In this document: positions 36,254 through 45,677 of the stretch, piece by piece
Numbering within the stretch: position 1 is the stretch's first letter
Layout of the letters: each line of letters starts with the position of its first letter
Assembly (NCBI RefSeq): GCF_013031245.1
Contig: NZ_WPZL01000002.1
Coordinates: 62,001 to 126,000, forward strand
DNA length: 64,000 nt
Source of the DNA: Ruegeria lacuscaerulensis
Lineage (GTDB): Bacteria; Pseudomonadota; Alphaproteobacteria; Rhodobacterales; Rhodobacteraceae
Direction: 5' to 3'
Made by a program: the position numbers and the translations under genes
Notes under the pieces: generated by a model
Seen by the model: only the letters and a program-made list of their open reading frames with translations
Told to the model about the DNA's origin: nothing
Databases searched by the model: none

Positions 36254-39039
36254 CCGGACCTCTCGCTGTTCTCCGCGCGCCGCGCGCTTTTGATCCGTCA
36301 CTGGGCGAGGACGCGCGTGCTGCCGTGCCGGATATCGCGCCGGAACAGGGGGAACTGATTGCCGGTGCTGCAGGTTCCAGCCCCTACCTCAAAAGTCTGA
36401 TTGATCAAGAGAAAGTCTGGTTGCCGCAGGCACTGGCGCAACCGGATCAGGCGCTGGCAGATGTGATGACGGACGCGCGCGTGTTGCAGCCGGATCAGTT
36501 GAAGCCCGGACTGCGGCAGGCCAAGCGACGCGTGGCGCTGCTGACCGCTCTGGCTGATCTGTCGGGGGCGTGGCCTTTGGAAAAGGTGACGGCGGCTCTG
36601 ACGGACTTCGGGGCATTGGCGGCGGATGTGGCCGCCAAGGCCGAGATCGTGGCGCTGATCCGGCGCGGCAAGCTGCCGGGCATGGGGCCGGATGACGTCG
36701 AAACCGCCGGTGGGATGATCATTCTGGCCATGGGCAAGATGGGCGCGCACGAGCTGAACTACAGTTCGGATATCGACATGATCGTGTTGTTCGACGAGAC
36801 CCGGTTTGATCCTGATGATTTCTATGACGCGCGCCATGGCATGGTGCGGGCCACACGCAATTTCTGTGCCACGCTCAGCGACAAGACCGCCGATGGTTAT
36901 GTATTCCGTACTGATCTGCGGCTACGACCCGATCCCGCGGTGACACCGGTCTGCATGGCAGCTGAAGCCGCCGAGCGCTATTATGAAAGCCTTGGTCGCA
37001 CATGGGAGCGTGCCGCCTATATCAAGGCGCGCCCCTGTGCCGGGGACTTCGCCGCCGGACAGCGCTTTCTGGACACGCTGCGCCCCTTTGTCTGGCGTCG
37101 TCATCTGGATTTCGCGGCCATTCAGGACGCTCATGACATGCGATTGCGCATTCGCGAGAACAAAGGCACCGGGGGTGCTCTGACCATTCCGGGCCACGAC
37201 ATGAAGCTGGGGCAGGGTGGTATTCGCGAGATTGAATTCTTTACCCAGACCCGCCAGCTGATAGCCGGAGGGCGTGATCCGGATCTGCGCGTGCGGGGTA
37301 CGGTGCCCGGTCTGGCTGCGCTTGCCAGGAAAGGTTGGGTTCCACAGGATGTCGCCGACAAGTTGACCGATCACTACCGTGCTCACCGCGAGGTCGAACA
37401 TCGCATTCAGATGGTGCATGACGCTCAGACCCATAAGGTACCGAAATCACAGGACGGGATCGAGCGCGTCGCCTGTCTGATGGGGATCGACAGTGCCAAG
37501 CTGACCGCCGACCTGACCCGCCGTCTGACCGAAGTGCATGAACTGACGGAAGGCTTCTTTGCACCCGGCTCCTCGACGCCCGCACCGTCGCGTGAGGCGG
37601 ATTTCGATCAGAACGTGCTGGCCCGCTGGCCCACTTATCCGGCTCTGCGTTCGCAGCGTGGTGCGCGGATTTTCGAGAGGCTCAAACCCGAACTTCTGTC
37701 GCGCCTTTCCAAAACCGCGCAACCGGATGAGGCGCTGCGGGCGTTGGATGGATTTCTGTCGGGCTTGCCCGCAGGCGTGCAATTGTTTTCCCTATTCGAA
37801 GCAAACCCGCACCTGATCGACCTGCTGGTCGATATCGTGGGTACGTCGCACGCATTGGCGGCACATCTGTCGCACAACGCCGAGGTGTTCGACGCAGTGA
37901 TCGGCGGTAGTTTCTTTGACGAGTGGCCGGGTCAGGCGGCGTTGCAGGCCGAGCTGTCACAGGCGTTGGAACAGGAGACTGACTACGAGACCCAACTCGA
38001 TTTCGCTCGCCGCTGGTGCAAGGAATGGCATTTCCGCATCGGCGTTCACCACCTGCGCGGGCTGATTGACGGGGTGCAGGCCGGGCGGCAATACGCGGAA
38101 CTTGCGGGTGCGGTCATCGCCGCGATTTTGCCTTGTGTGACCGATCAATTTGCGCGGAAACACGGGCCCGCGCCGGGACGGGGCGCAGCCGTGTTGGGCA
38201 TGGGCTCGCTTGGGGCAGGGCGAATCAATTCGCAATCCGATCTGGATATGATTGTCATCTACGACCCGCTTGATCAGGACATGTCAGACGGTCCACGCCC
38301 GCTGGCCACTCGTACTTATTACGCGCGGTTTACACAGGCGCTGATCACCGCACTGTCGGCACCGATGTCACAAGGTCGGCTTTATGAGGTCGATATGCGC
38401 TTGCGCCCCTCGGGCAACCAGGGGCCGGTGGCGACAAGCTGGGCCAGCTTTACCAACTATCAGCGCAACGAAGCCTGGGTGTGGGAGCACCTCGCCCTGA
38501 CCCGCGCCCGCGTGGTCACCGGAGACACCGAATTGGCGCAGGATATCGAATCCTTCCGCGACGAGTTCCTTTTGCAATCTCAGGACCGCCGGAAGGTACT
38601 GCGCGAAGTGGCCGAAATGCGTGCCCGCCTTGCTGCGGCAAAGTCGCCCGCAGGCATTTGGGATGCCAAGAACGGTCCCGGTCGGATGATGGATATCGAA
38701 CTGGCCGCCGAAACTGGCGCGTTGTTGTCCGGTGTAACTCAGCGCAATGTTCATGCCGGGCTGGATGGTGCTGTCGCAGCCGAATTGCTGGACGTCGCTC
38801 AGGCGCAGACGCTGAAGGACTGTTACGACCTATGTTGGTCCGTGCAATGCGCAGCACGGTTGCTGTCCGGGAAGGTCATCGAAGCCGACAAGATCGGCGA
38901 GGGCGGTTCGGCCTTTCTGTGCCGGGCCACGGGGTTCGAGCAGGTCGAACATTTGCAAGCCGCGCTGCAAGAGAGTTACAGCACCGCCGCTGGGATTATC
39001 GGCCGCGTGATCAAGGAGGGTGAAGATGGCGCGCAGTGA
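36250..39039 (+). CDS. glnE: Bifunctional glutamine synthetase adenylyltransferase/deadenylylase
   Basis: 929 aa. GlnE switches glutamine synthetase off and on by adding or removing AMP, in response to PII and glutamine. Two nucleotidyltransferase domains are seen: GKMGAHELNYSSDIDMIVLFD in the N-terminal (deadenylylase) half and GMGSLGAGRINSQSDLDMIV in the C-terminal (adenylylase) half, each with the GxGxxG...SDxD metal motif, followed by helical GlnD_UR_UTase-like regions. Full length for the family. Starts in an ATGA overlap with the NTF2-like gene. Confidence 0.96.
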   Translation: MTGPLAVLRAPRAFDPSLGEDARAAVPDIAPEQGELIAGAAGSSPYLKSLIDQEKVWLPQALAQPDQALADVMTDARVLQPDQLKPGLRQAKRRVALLTALADLSGAWPLEKVTAALTDFGALAADVAAKAEIVALIRRGKLPGMGPDDVETAGGMIILAMGKMGAHELNYSSDIDMIVLFDETRFDPDDFYDARHGMVRATRNFCATLSDKTADGYVFRTDLRLRPDPAVTPVCMAAEAAERYYESLGRTWERAAYIKARPCAGDFAAGQRFLDTLRPFVWRRHLDFAAIQDAHDMRLRIRENKGTGGALTIPGHDMKLGQGGIREIEFFTQTRQLIAGGRDPDLRVRGTVPGLAALARKGWVPQDVADKLTDHYRAHREVEHRIQMVHDAQTHKVPKSQDGIERVACLMGIDSAKLTADLTRRLTEVHELTEGFFAPGSSTPAPSREADFDQNVLARWPTYPALRSQRGARIFERLKPELLSRLSKTAQPDEALRALDGFLSGLPAGVQLFSLFEANPHLIDLLVDIVGTSHALAAHLSHNAEVFDAVIGGSFFDEWPGQAALQAELSQALEQETDYETQLDFARRWCKEWHFRIGVHHLRGLIDGVQAGRQYAELAGAVIAAILPCVTDQFARKHGPAPGRGAAVLGMGSLGAGRINSQSDLDMIVIYDPLDQDMSDGPRPLATRTYYARFTQALITALSAPMSQGRLYEVDMRLRPSGNQGPVATSWASFTNYQRNEAWVWEHLALTRARVVTGDTELAQDIESFRDEFLLQSQDRRKVLREVAEMRARLAAAKSPAGIWDAKNGPGRMMDIELAAETGALLSGVTQRNVHAGLDGAVAAELLDVAQAQTLKDCYDLCWSVQCAARLLSGKVIEADKIGEGGSAFLCRATGFEQVEHLQAALQESYSTAAGIIGRVIKEGEDGAQ

Positions 39040-39298
39040 CGATCCAAACGATCACAAGGGCCTGATCCGCGAGGCGTATCGCATCGAGGGCATCACGCTG
39101 CCGGAATGCCGCAGTATCTTTCTGGACTGGGCGCTCAGCCTGCCTGCGGACAGGAATCAGGCGCAGGCGCTGACAGAACTGCATGCGTCTTACTCGGCGC
39201 TAGACGCGGACCACCCGATGACTCAGGTGCTGGCCGAGAGCCTGCAATCCGCTCAGGCTCCGAAACGGCGCGGCGGCTGGCGATCCCGGCCGCGCTAG
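39026..39298 (+). CDS. Small conserved hypothetical protein (90 aa)
   Basis: 90 aa, start at 39026 chosen for AGGAGGG about five bases upstream; it overlaps the end of glnE by 14 bases. Sequence features: IREAYRIEGITLPECRSIFLDWALSLP, a helical middle and a basic RRGGWRSRPR tail. No membrane segment. Position after glnE suggests co-translation. Function unknown. Confidence 0.7.
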   Translation: MARSDDPNDHKGLIREAYRIEGITLPECRSIFLDWALSLPADRNQAQALTELHASYSALDADHPMTQVLAESLQSAQAPKRRGGWRSRPR

Positions 39299-39336
39299 GG
39301 CTTTCCCCCCGACGTGTTCATCACTATGAGGGCGTC

Positions 39337-40539
39337 ATGACCCAAGTCACCAATCGCCCCCGTATCCGTCTGAAGCCCAAAGCCAATGCGCGCGGACTGC
39401 GCCATGGATTTCCTTGGGTCTATGCCAACGACATCGTCACCGACCGCCGCACCCGCAAGATCGCGGCGGGAGAACTCGCGATACTAGAGGATGAGAAACG
39501 CGCGCCCATCGCGCTGGTTGCGGTCAATCCCGAGTCCAAGATCATGTGCCGGGTGCTCGACTGTGACCTGGATGCGCAGCTGACCGCCGAGTGGTTCGAA
39601 ACCCGCCTGCGCCGTGCGCTGGAGATGCGCGAACGCCTGTTTGATGCGCCGTATTACCGCCTGATCCACGCCGAGGCTGATGGCTTTCCCGGTGTTATCA
39701 TCGACCGATTTGGTGATGCCTGCGTGATCCAGCCCAACGCCGCCTGGGCCGAGACGCATCTGCAGACCCTGACCGAAGCGCTGGTTACCGTCACGGGCGT
39801 GACGACTGTGCTGAAAAACGCGTCGGGCCGTACGCGAGGTCTTGAAGGCCTGGACGACGTCAATCAAATCTTGCGCGGTATTGTACCCGATGCGCCGCTG
39901 CCAGTGCCAATGAACGGAGCGACCTATATGGCTGATCTGACTGGTGGCCAGAAAACCGGCCTGTTCTATGATCAGCGCCCCAACCATGCCTTCGCCGCGC
40001 GGCTGGTTCAGCCCGGCGCTCAAGTGCTGGACGTGTTCAGCCATGTGGGTGGATTCGGACTGGCGATGCTCGCGGGCGGCGCTGGGCAGGCATTGTCGGT
40101 TGACGGATCGGCCGCAGCTCTGGAACTGGCTGCACAAGGGGCGCAGGCGTCGGGCTTTTCGGACAAGTTCCAGACCCGTCAGGGAGACGCCTTTGACGTG
40201 CTGACCCAATTAGGCGAGGAAGGTGCGCGTTTCGATGTGGTGATCTGTGATCCGCCCGCCTTTGCACCCTCGAAACAGGCGCTGGACGCGGGCCTTCGCG
40301 CCTATGAACGCATTGCCCGATTGGCTGCGCCGCTGGTAAAGCCGGGCGGCTATCTTGGCCTTTGCTCCTGTTCACATGCCGCCGATCTGGGACGGTTCCG
40401 CGATGCGTCCTCGCGCGGGATTGGCCGGGCAGGGCGGCAGGCGCAGCTGATTCACACGGGCTTTGCTGGTCCCGATCACCCGCAATTGCCGCAACTGGCC
40501 GAGAGCGGCTACCTAAAAGCCGTGTTCTACCGGTTGTGA
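39337..40539 (+). CDS. Class I SAM-dependent rRNA cytosine methyltransferase (RlmI-like)
   Basis: 400 aa from the ATG at 39337. An N-terminal PUA domain (about 8-75, HGFPWVYAND) binds RNA; the middle EEHEAD-like region has GLFYDQRPNH; the Rossmann core has VLDVFSHVGGFGLAML for SAM and the catalytic CDPPAFAPSK. RlmI methylates C1962 of 23S rRNA in E. coli; the same target here is inferred. The stop overlaps the GTG of the PIN gene. Confidence 0.88.
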   Translation: MTQVTNRPRIRLKPKANARGLRHGFPWVYANDIVTDRRTRKIAAGELAILEDEKRAPIALVAVNPESKIMCRVLDCDLDAQLTAEWFETRLRRALEMRERLFDAPYYRLIHAEADGFPGVIIDRFGDACVIQPNAAWAETHLQTLTEALVTVTGVTTVLKNASGRTRGLEGLDDVNQILRGIVPDAPLPVPMNGATYMADLTGGQKTGLFYDQRPNHAFAARLVQPGAQVLDVFSHVGGFGLAMLAGGAGQALSVDGSAAALELAAQGAQASGFSDKFQTRQGDAFDVLTQLGEEGARFDVVICDPPAFAPSKQALDAGLRAYERIARLAAPLVKPGGYLGLCSCSHAADLGRFRDASSRGIGRAGRQAQLIHTGFAGPDHPQLPQLAESGYLKAVFYRL

Positions 40540-41078
40540 AGGCAGTTCTGGATACCTGCGTCATTTACCCCACGGTGATGCGAGAGATGCTGCTGGGCGC
40601 CGCCAGACTGGGTCATTTCACGCCTGTTTGGTCCGCCCGTATTCTCGAAGAATGGGCCCGGGCCGCGCGTAAGCTTGGCCCGGAGGGAGAAGCGCAGGCC
40701 CGCGCTGAAATTGCGCTGACACAAGCGCATTGGCCCGGCGCTGAACACCCGCCGGCACCGGGTATCGAACAACGACTTTGGTTGCCTGACAGTGCCGATA
40801 CCCATGTGCTGGCAACGGCTGTGGCCACCTCGGCGGACGTGATCGTTACCGTCAACGCCAAGGATTTTCCCAGAAATATCCTGTCCGAAGAGGGGCTGGA
40901 TCGTCGCGATCCTGACGGCCTGCTGCACGGTTTCTGGCTAGCAGAGTCCGAAGGTATGACTGATATCGCCACCCGTGTTCTGGCCGAGGCCAACCGGCTA
41001 TCCGGCGATCAATGGACCCTGCGCGCGCTGATGAAAAAAGCCCGCTTACCGCGACTGGGTAAGGCCCTCACCATCTAA
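40536..41078 (+). CDS. PIN-domain protein
   Basis: 180 aa from a GTG that overlaps the previous TGA (GTGA). PIN ribonuclease-like features: VLDTCVIYP (first Asp), a mid Glu region ILEEWARAAR, and PDSADTHVLATAVATSADVIVTVNAKDF with the Asp cluster for metals. PIN proteins often are toxins, but no antitoxin frame lies beside it; here it is coupled to a methyltransferase, so an RNA-processing role is as likely. Confidence 0.83.
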   Translation: MKAVLDTCVIYPTVMREMLLGAARLGHFTPVWSARILEEWARAARKLGPEGEAQARAEIALTQAHWPGAEHPPAPGIEQRLWLPDSADTHVLATAVATSADVIVTVNAKDFPRNILSEEGLDRRDPDGLLHGFWLAESEGMTDIATRVLAEANRLSGDQWTLRALMKKARLPRLGKALTI

Positions 41079-41142
41079 ACTGTCTCGATTTCACTTGGCC
41101 AAGAACTCCTTGGGGAGTGCGAGAGTCCAGCCCCTCGCTGCG

Positions 41143-41835
41143 CTACCTGTCCGCCGCACCCCAACGCTGTTCCAGTGCCTCCAGCGCAGCAATGCGTTCG
41201 TCGGTTTTCGGATGGCTCATCAACCAAGCGGGAACAACGCCCGCGCGCTGCTGCGTCAGATCTTCGAGCTTGTGAAACAGTGATTTCTGAGGCCCGATTC
41301 CAATCCCGGCTTTAGTCAGCAATGCGGCTGCATATTCATCCGCCTCATACTCATCCCCCCGCGACAGGCGCGAGGCGAGAAGGTGAGTCAGCATATTGGC
41401 TATCCAAGCACCGATGAAAGGAATGAAGCGGTTCAGCAGCATCATCAACGCTGCCCGCAGCGCATTCTGACCGGAAAAGTCGATCATCCGCTTTCGCGCA
41501 TGCCCCAGCGCCACATGTCCCAGTTCATGTGCGATAACGCTGGCCATTTCCTCGGCCGAAACCTCTCCGTTATTGAACTTGCGATAGAACCCGCGGGTAA
41601 TAAAAATCCGCCCGTCCGGCGCGGCCAGCCCGTTCACCGGGTCGATCTCGTAAATGTAGACAGGCACCCGGTCGATCTCGAGCGCTGCCGCCAGCCGGTC
41701 GGTCATGCGTTTCAGCGCTGGGTCGGCCAGTTCGGTGGACTTGGCATCCAACTCGCGATGTGTGCGCCAGACGGATATCCGGTACATGACAACGGCGTAA
41801 GCAATGGCCAGCAAAATAGGGGTTAAGCGAAGCAT
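41143..41835 (-). CDS. M48 family membrane metallopeptidase
   Basis: 230 aa. One N-terminal membrane segment (LRLTPILLAIAYAVVMYRI), then the M48 protease core with HELGH in SVIAHELGHVALGH and the ligand Glu in RGDEYEADEYA, ending SHPKTDERI. Relatives include HtpX/Oma1-type quality-control proteases, though it has fewer membrane segments than HtpX. It likely faces the periplasm. Substrate unknown. Confidence 0.87.
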   Translation of the reverse strand: MLRLTPILLAIAYAVVMYRISVWRTHRELDAKSTELADPALKRMTDRLAAALEIDRVPVYIYEIDPVNGLAAPDGRIFITRGFYRKFNNGEVSAEEMASVIAHELGHVALGHARKRMIDFSGQNALRAALMMLLNRFIPFIGAWIANMLTHLLASRLSRGDEYEADEYAAALLTKAGIGIGPQKSLFHKLEDLTQQRAGVVPAWLMSHPKTDERIAALEALEQRWGAADR

Positions 41836-41916
41836 GCTTTAGATATGGGCGTACGACCCGGTCAGGGCAACACAAAACCTCTGATTGACGGCAGGTTGAA
41901 CTGAAGGTGATAGAAA

Positions 41917-42213
41917 TCAGGCTTCGACCAAATCGTAGTGTTTTATCGATCTGCTTTCGACCAGTTCAGCTTCGGCAGGGTCGATATGCGGGCTTGCATA
42001 ATCCTCACCGACGAAGGCTTTCAGTGCGTCAAGACTCTCCCACACCATCACAAAGCTGAATTCTCTGGGGGTTTCTTTTCGCGGCGCACCAGGCAGAACG
42101 TTCACGATGCCCTTGGTGCCTTTCATAAGCGGAATAGCCGTTTCACGGAAAAACCTGCCAAACTCTTCTTCTTTACCGGGGCGCGTCACAACCTGAAAAA
42201 TTCGAATGATCAT
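41917..42213 (-). CDS. Antibiotic-biosynthesis-monooxygenase (ABM) fold protein
   Basis: 98 aa. Dimeric alpha/beta-barrel fold: MIIRIFQVVTRPGKEEEFGRFF, a GIVNVLPG strand, FSFVMVWESLDALKAF and a C-terminal ESRSIKHYDLV strand. The fold covers quinol monooxygenases and heme-degrading enzymes; no catalytic residue can be assigned. No neighbour gives a clue; the 170 bases after the VWA gene end (42214-42383) hold nothing that I recognise. Confidence 0.82.
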   Translation of the reverse strand: MIIRIFQVVTRPGKEEEFGRFFRETAIPLMKGTKGIVNVLPGAPRKETPREFSFVMVWESLDALKAFVGEDYASPHIDPAEAELVESRSIKHYDLVEA

Positions 42214-42383
42214 AATCAGTACCTTTCCGACAAATTTGAATGGTACATCCTACCACGGTCCGCGCTGCGCCCGGAATTCCCAGACTCTACCGCGTCATTA
42301 CCCGATGAGTGCGCCAGAAGGATATCCGCTGCATCTCAAGGGTATAGGCAATCGCCAATCACGTATGAGCGGGTGAACCGGGA

Positions 42384-43568
42384 TCACCGCGTCAGTTCGC
42401 GCATCCCCTGTTCCAGTCCGGCCAGTGTCATCGGTACCATGCGATCCTCGAATATCTCCTGGATCATGCCGATGGAGTGGGTGTATTCCCAATACTTCTC
42501 GGGCACCGGGTTGATCCACAGGTTTGACGACCATTGATCCCGTGCGCGTTGCAGCCAGACTTGTCCGGCCTCCTGATTCCAGTGCTCGTTCGCGCCGCCG
42601 GGATAGGCGATCTCGTAGGGGCTCATCGAGGCATCCCCGACGAAAATGCATTTGTAGTCTGGGCCGTAGGTTCGCAGAACTTCGTGGGTTGGCGTCTGCT
42701 GGTCCCAGCGGCGGCGGTTGTCGCGCCAGACGCCTTCATAAAGGCAGTTGTGGAAGTAGTAATATTCCAGATGCTTGAATTCGGACCGGGCCGCCGAGAA
42801 CAGTTCCTCGACCACCTTGATATGCGGGTCCATCGAGCCACCCACGTCGAGAAACAACAACACCTTGACCGCGTTGTGACGCTCGGGCCGGGTTTTGACG
42901 TCAAGATAGCCGTGTTCGGCGGTGGCACGGATGGTGCCGTCCAGATCCAATTCCTCTGCTGCGCCCTCGCGCGCCCAGCGGCGCAGGCGTTTCAAGGCCA
43001 CCTTGATGTTGCGCGTACCCAGTTCAACTGTGTCGTCTAAGTTTTTGAATTCACGCTTATCCCAGACTTTGACCGCGCGTTGATGGCGGCTTTCTTTCTG
43101 GCCGATGCGCACGCCTTCGGGGTTGTACCCATAGGCCCCGAACGGAGATGTCCCGGCGGTGCCGATCCACTTGTTGCCGCCCTGGTGGCGGCCTTGCTGT
43201 TCCTTAAGCCGTTCGCGCAAAGCCTCCATCAGCTTGTCAAAGCCGCCAAGGGCCTCGATTTCGGCCTTTTCTTCCTCGGACAGGTGCTTTTCGGCCATCT
43301 TGGCAAGCCAGTCGGCCGGGATATCGACAGCCTCAAGCACCTGTTCGAAACCGATCTCGTCCAGCCCTTCGAAACTGGCGGCAAAGGCGCGGTCGAACTT
43401 GTCGATGTTGCGTTCATCCTTCACCATCGAAACGCGGGCGAGGTAGTAGAACGCCTCGACATCATAAGTTGCCAGCCCCTTCTTCATGCCTTCCAGAAAG
43501 GTCAGATATTCACGCAACGATACGGGAATGCCTGCTTTGCGGAGGTTTTCGAAAAAGGGGAGGAACAT
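42384..43568 (-). CDS. VWA-domain protein (CoxE-like)
   Basis: 394 aa from the ATG at 43568. The N-terminal 200 residues are helical and charged (FFENLRKAGIPVSLREYLTFLEGM); then a von Willebrand factor A domain begins at VLLFLDVGGSMDPHIK, a MIDAS motif in which the usual DxSxS reads DxGxS, with GDASMSPYEI as the later acidic/ligand loop. Such proteins act with MoxR AAA+ ATPases to activate or assemble target proteins. The moxR-like gene is four genes upstream in the same direction, so a MoxR-VWA pair is likely. Confidence 0.88.
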   Translation of the reverse strand: MFLPFFENLRKAGIPVSLREYLTFLEGMKKGLATYDVEAFYYLARVSMVKDERNIDKFDRAFAASFEGLDEIGFEQVLEAVDIPADWLAKMAEKHLSEEEKAEIEALGGFDKLMEALRERLKEQQGRHQGGNKWIGTAGTSPFGAYGYNPEGVRIGQKESRHQRAVKVWDKREFKNLDDTVELGTRNIKVALKRLRRWAREGAAEELDLDGTIRATAEHGYLDVKTRPERHNAVKVLLFLDVGGSMDPHIKVVEELFSAARSEFKHLEYYYFHNCLYEGVWRDNRRRWDQQTPTHEVLRTYGPDYKCIFVGDASMSPYEIAYPGGANEHWNQEAGQVWLQRARDQWSSNLWINPVPEKYWEYTHSIGMIQEIFEDRMVPMTLAGLEQGMRELTR

Positions 43569-43571
43569 CAA

Positions 43572-43742
43572 TCATACCACCAGACGCACAAGGATCAGGG
43601 ACAGGATCAACCCGACCAGCGCAAAGGCGATACCGTAACCGGCGGCGTATTGGGCCATATCCGCCCCGCTGCCATTGCGTTTGCGCGCTGTCAGCGCACC
43701 AAGGATCGCCCCCAGTAACGCCATTCCCAGAACCACTATCAT
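43572..43742 (-). CDS. 56-aa membrane peptide in the MoxR-VWA cluster
   Basis: A 56-residue frame: membrane helix 1 (about 2-18), a short basic/polar loop (ARKRNGSGADMAQ) and membrane helix 2 (about 34-56). Its ATG overlaps the TGA of the DUF2927 gene by four bases (ATGA) and its stop lies three bases before the VWA ATG, so it is tightly embedded in the operon. No family recognised. Tight coupling supports it being real. Confidence 0.72.
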   Translation of the reverse strand: MIVVLGMALLGAILGALTARKRNGSGADMAQYAAGYGIAFALVGLILSLILVRLVV

Positions 43743-45115
43743 CTTTTCGCTATTTGCCTCTCGTTTTCCGGAGTGTTTTCCGCAGTTTCATGCATCAGCG
43801 ACCGGACCACTGTATCCGAGCCAAAGCCGTACCGCGCCCACCCCAGACTGTCCAGCCTGACGGAACGTGCCTGGTTGAGGCGACCGGCCTGCGACAGCGC
43901 CTCGGATTTCAGCAACAACAGCGTGGCAAGCTGCGAGGCGTTTTCAGCCTTTGTCATTACTTCGATGGCGTTGTCCAGATCGGGCAGAATCGCAGGGCCT
44001 CTGCCCTGTGCCAGGGCATAGGAAGCCGTTTGGGTTGTCACATAGGCCTGATGCACTTCGGTTCCGGGCGTCGCGCGCAGAAATTGCATGGCTATCTCAT
44101 AGTTTTGCAGCGCTTTCTGAGGGTCTTCGAACTGGTTCATACGACCCAGCACATAATGCGGATAGGCGCGGCGGTGGTCAGTCCAGCCCTGTTCTTTCCC
44201 GATCCGGGCAGCCCTTTCAGCGGAACTCAGGCGGCTTTGCGTGCTTCGATTGGCCCGCAATGAATTTTGAACCGCATTTATCCATTTGCGCGGTGTTTCT
44301 GAGTTCGGTTGAACTGGCAGGGTGTCTCCGCGCGGGTTCAGGCGGCTAAGTACGCCTGGTATAACGGCCTCGACCTGTTCGCGGGTCATACCGCTGCGTA
44401 ATTCGGGCGCATAGGCTGCGCGCAGGATCAGCATATCAAATCCGGTCAGAACCGTGTGGATGTTATCGTCGTTGAACACCGAATCCGGCAGGTGATACAG
44501 ATCGTTCAGCGGCCCCAGTGCCTGCGCGATCTCTTCGTGCAGACAGTCGCGTTTCTCCTGCGGGCTGACGTCGTAAGGAATGAAGATGCCCAAGTGCTCG
44601 CGGTTTCGCAGCCGGGTCCAGCTGCTCTTTTGTTTGCGCCGGTCGCGACGATACTCTTCGAAGCTTGAGGAATTGGGCACGACGAAACAGGCCGCTTGCG
44701 GCAGGATTTCATGGATCTGCTCCTGGCTGACGGCTTCGATGGTAATGTTTGCCTGACCTTCCTGGATTTGGCTGATGTCGATCCCGGCCTCGCGTTGCAG
44801 ACGGGTCAGCAACCGGGTCAGATCTCGTTGCATCGAAGCCGTTGGCAAACCTGTCAGCCGTACCGTGATCGGAGTTTCAAATCGCGTGAAAATCGGCAGT
44901 TTCGCGCCACCTTCCAGCGCAAAATGGAGCGAAACAAAGTCAGCCCCGATATTCGCATTCGATCTGGCCGGGGCGCGCGGGGACGAGCGGGTGAAAGCCT
45001 TGGGTGGGGGTAGTGTTTCCTCGATCGCCTGAACTCTGGTCGAAATTTCCGTCGGCTCCACCGACGCGCATCCGGCCAATGCCAGGCCTGAAAGGATCAC
45101 CACCCATCGCATCAT
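43739..45115 (-). CDS. DUF2927 lipoprotein
   Basis: 458 aa. The N-terminus has a lipoprotein signal with lipobox LAGC, so Cys16 is the likely lipidated residue. DUF2927 region: VSLHFALEGG, RFETPITVRLTG, and ISQIQEGQANITIEAV, with a conserved HEEIAQALGPLNDLYH that looks protease-like (HExxA) but lacks a proven site. The C-terminal 150 residues have TPR-like helices (YVLGRMNQFEDPQKALQNYEIA). Its ATG overlaps the stop of the GNAT gene (ATGA). Confidence 0.88.
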   Translation of the reverse strand: MMRWVVILSGLALAGCASVEPTEISTRVQAIEETLPPPKAFTRSSPRAPARSNANIGADFVSLHFALEGGAKLPIFTRFETPITVRLTGLPTASMQRDLTRLLTRLQREAGIDISQIQEGQANITIEAVSQEQIHEILPQAACFVVPNSSSFEEYRRDRRKQKSSWTRLRNREHLGIFIPYDVSPQEKRDCLHEEIAQALGPLNDLYHLPDSVFNDDNIHTVLTGFDMLILRAAYAPELRSGMTREQVEAVIPGVLSRLNPRGDTLPVQPNSETPRKWINAVQNSLRANRSTQSRLSSAERAARIGKEQGWTDHRRAYPHYVLGRMNQFEDPQKALQNYEIAMQFLRATPGTEVHQAYVTTQTASYALAQGRGPAILPDLDNAIEVMTKAENASQLATLLLLKSEALSQAGRLNQARSVRLDSLGWARYGFGSDTVVRSLMHETAENTPENERQIAKR

Positions 45116-45561
45116 GGGCGCTGATATCGGATGAATGGCGTTTGCTTGCCGATGCGGTCATAGAGCTTGCGGGCGGTATGGTTGAAATCCTGCGTCAGCC
45201 AGTAGACCGACGGTGCGCCTTTCCTGTCAGCCTCGTCGTATACGGCTTGAATAAGCGCGCGCCCGACACCGGTTCCACGAGCCTCGGGCCGGGCGTAGAG
45301 GTCTTGCAGATAGCACACGGACTCCACCTTCCACGCATGGCGGTGAAACAGATAGTGGGTCAGGCCAACCAATTGACCGCCAGTTTCCGCCACAAAGCAG
45401 AAAAAGTCGTTCGGATCGTCCCCCAGCAAGCGTGCAAAGGTGCTGTCGTAGACATCATCCGGAACGGTTGTTTCGTAAAAGGCCAGATAATCCCGCCACA
45501 TGTCCGACCATTCAGCCCGGTCTTCGGGCCGCAACGCCCGGATCTTCAGAGTATCAGCCAA
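45112..45561 (-). CDS. GNAT family N-acetyltransferase
   Basis: 149 aa from a TTG at 45561; the longer frame to 45645 would run through a terminator hairpin and is rejected, though GTG at 45582 is possible. The acetyl-CoA site is RPEARGTGVGRALI, preceded by strand VCYLQDLYA and followed by YWLTQDFNHTARKLYDRIG, all typical of the GNAT fold. The acceptor is unknown. It overlaps the DUF2927 lipoprotein by four bases, which is unusual for a housekeeping acetyltransferase. Confidence 0.83.
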   Translation of the reverse strand: MADTLKIRALRPEDRAEWSDMWRDYLAFYETTVPDDVYDSTFARLLGDDPNDFFCFVAETGGQLVGLTHYLFHRHAWKVESVCYLQDLYARPEARGTGVGRALIQAVYDEADRKGAPSVYWLTQDFNHTARKLYDRIGKQTPFIRYQRP

Positions 45562-45585
45562 CAGAGTGCCCCGTCTTACCACGCC

Positions 45586-45609
45586 AAAAAACGCCCGGCG
45601 AAACCGGGC
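45586..45609 (-). terminator. Rho-independent terminator after moxR-like gene
   Basis: On the minus strand GCCCGG-TTTCG-CCGGGC followed by G and six U. It lies between the MoxR stop and the GNAT start, so the downstream cluster (GNAT to VWA) either has its own promoter or receives read-through. Confidence 0.8.
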
Positions 45610-45677
45610 AGTCACCAGGCAATGCTGACATCCGGTCCCCCACATGGCAAGCAGCGATCAGCGGATGTTCAATTATC

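Noticed and set aside
40536-41078. VapBC toxin-antitoxin system
   Set aside because: No antitoxin-sized frame precedes or follows the PIN gene; the upstream overlapping gene is an rRNA methyltransferase.
45562-45645. N-terminal extension of the GNAT protein (ATG at 45645)
   Set aside because: It would be translated from the stem and U-run of the moxR terminator and has no RBS or family match.
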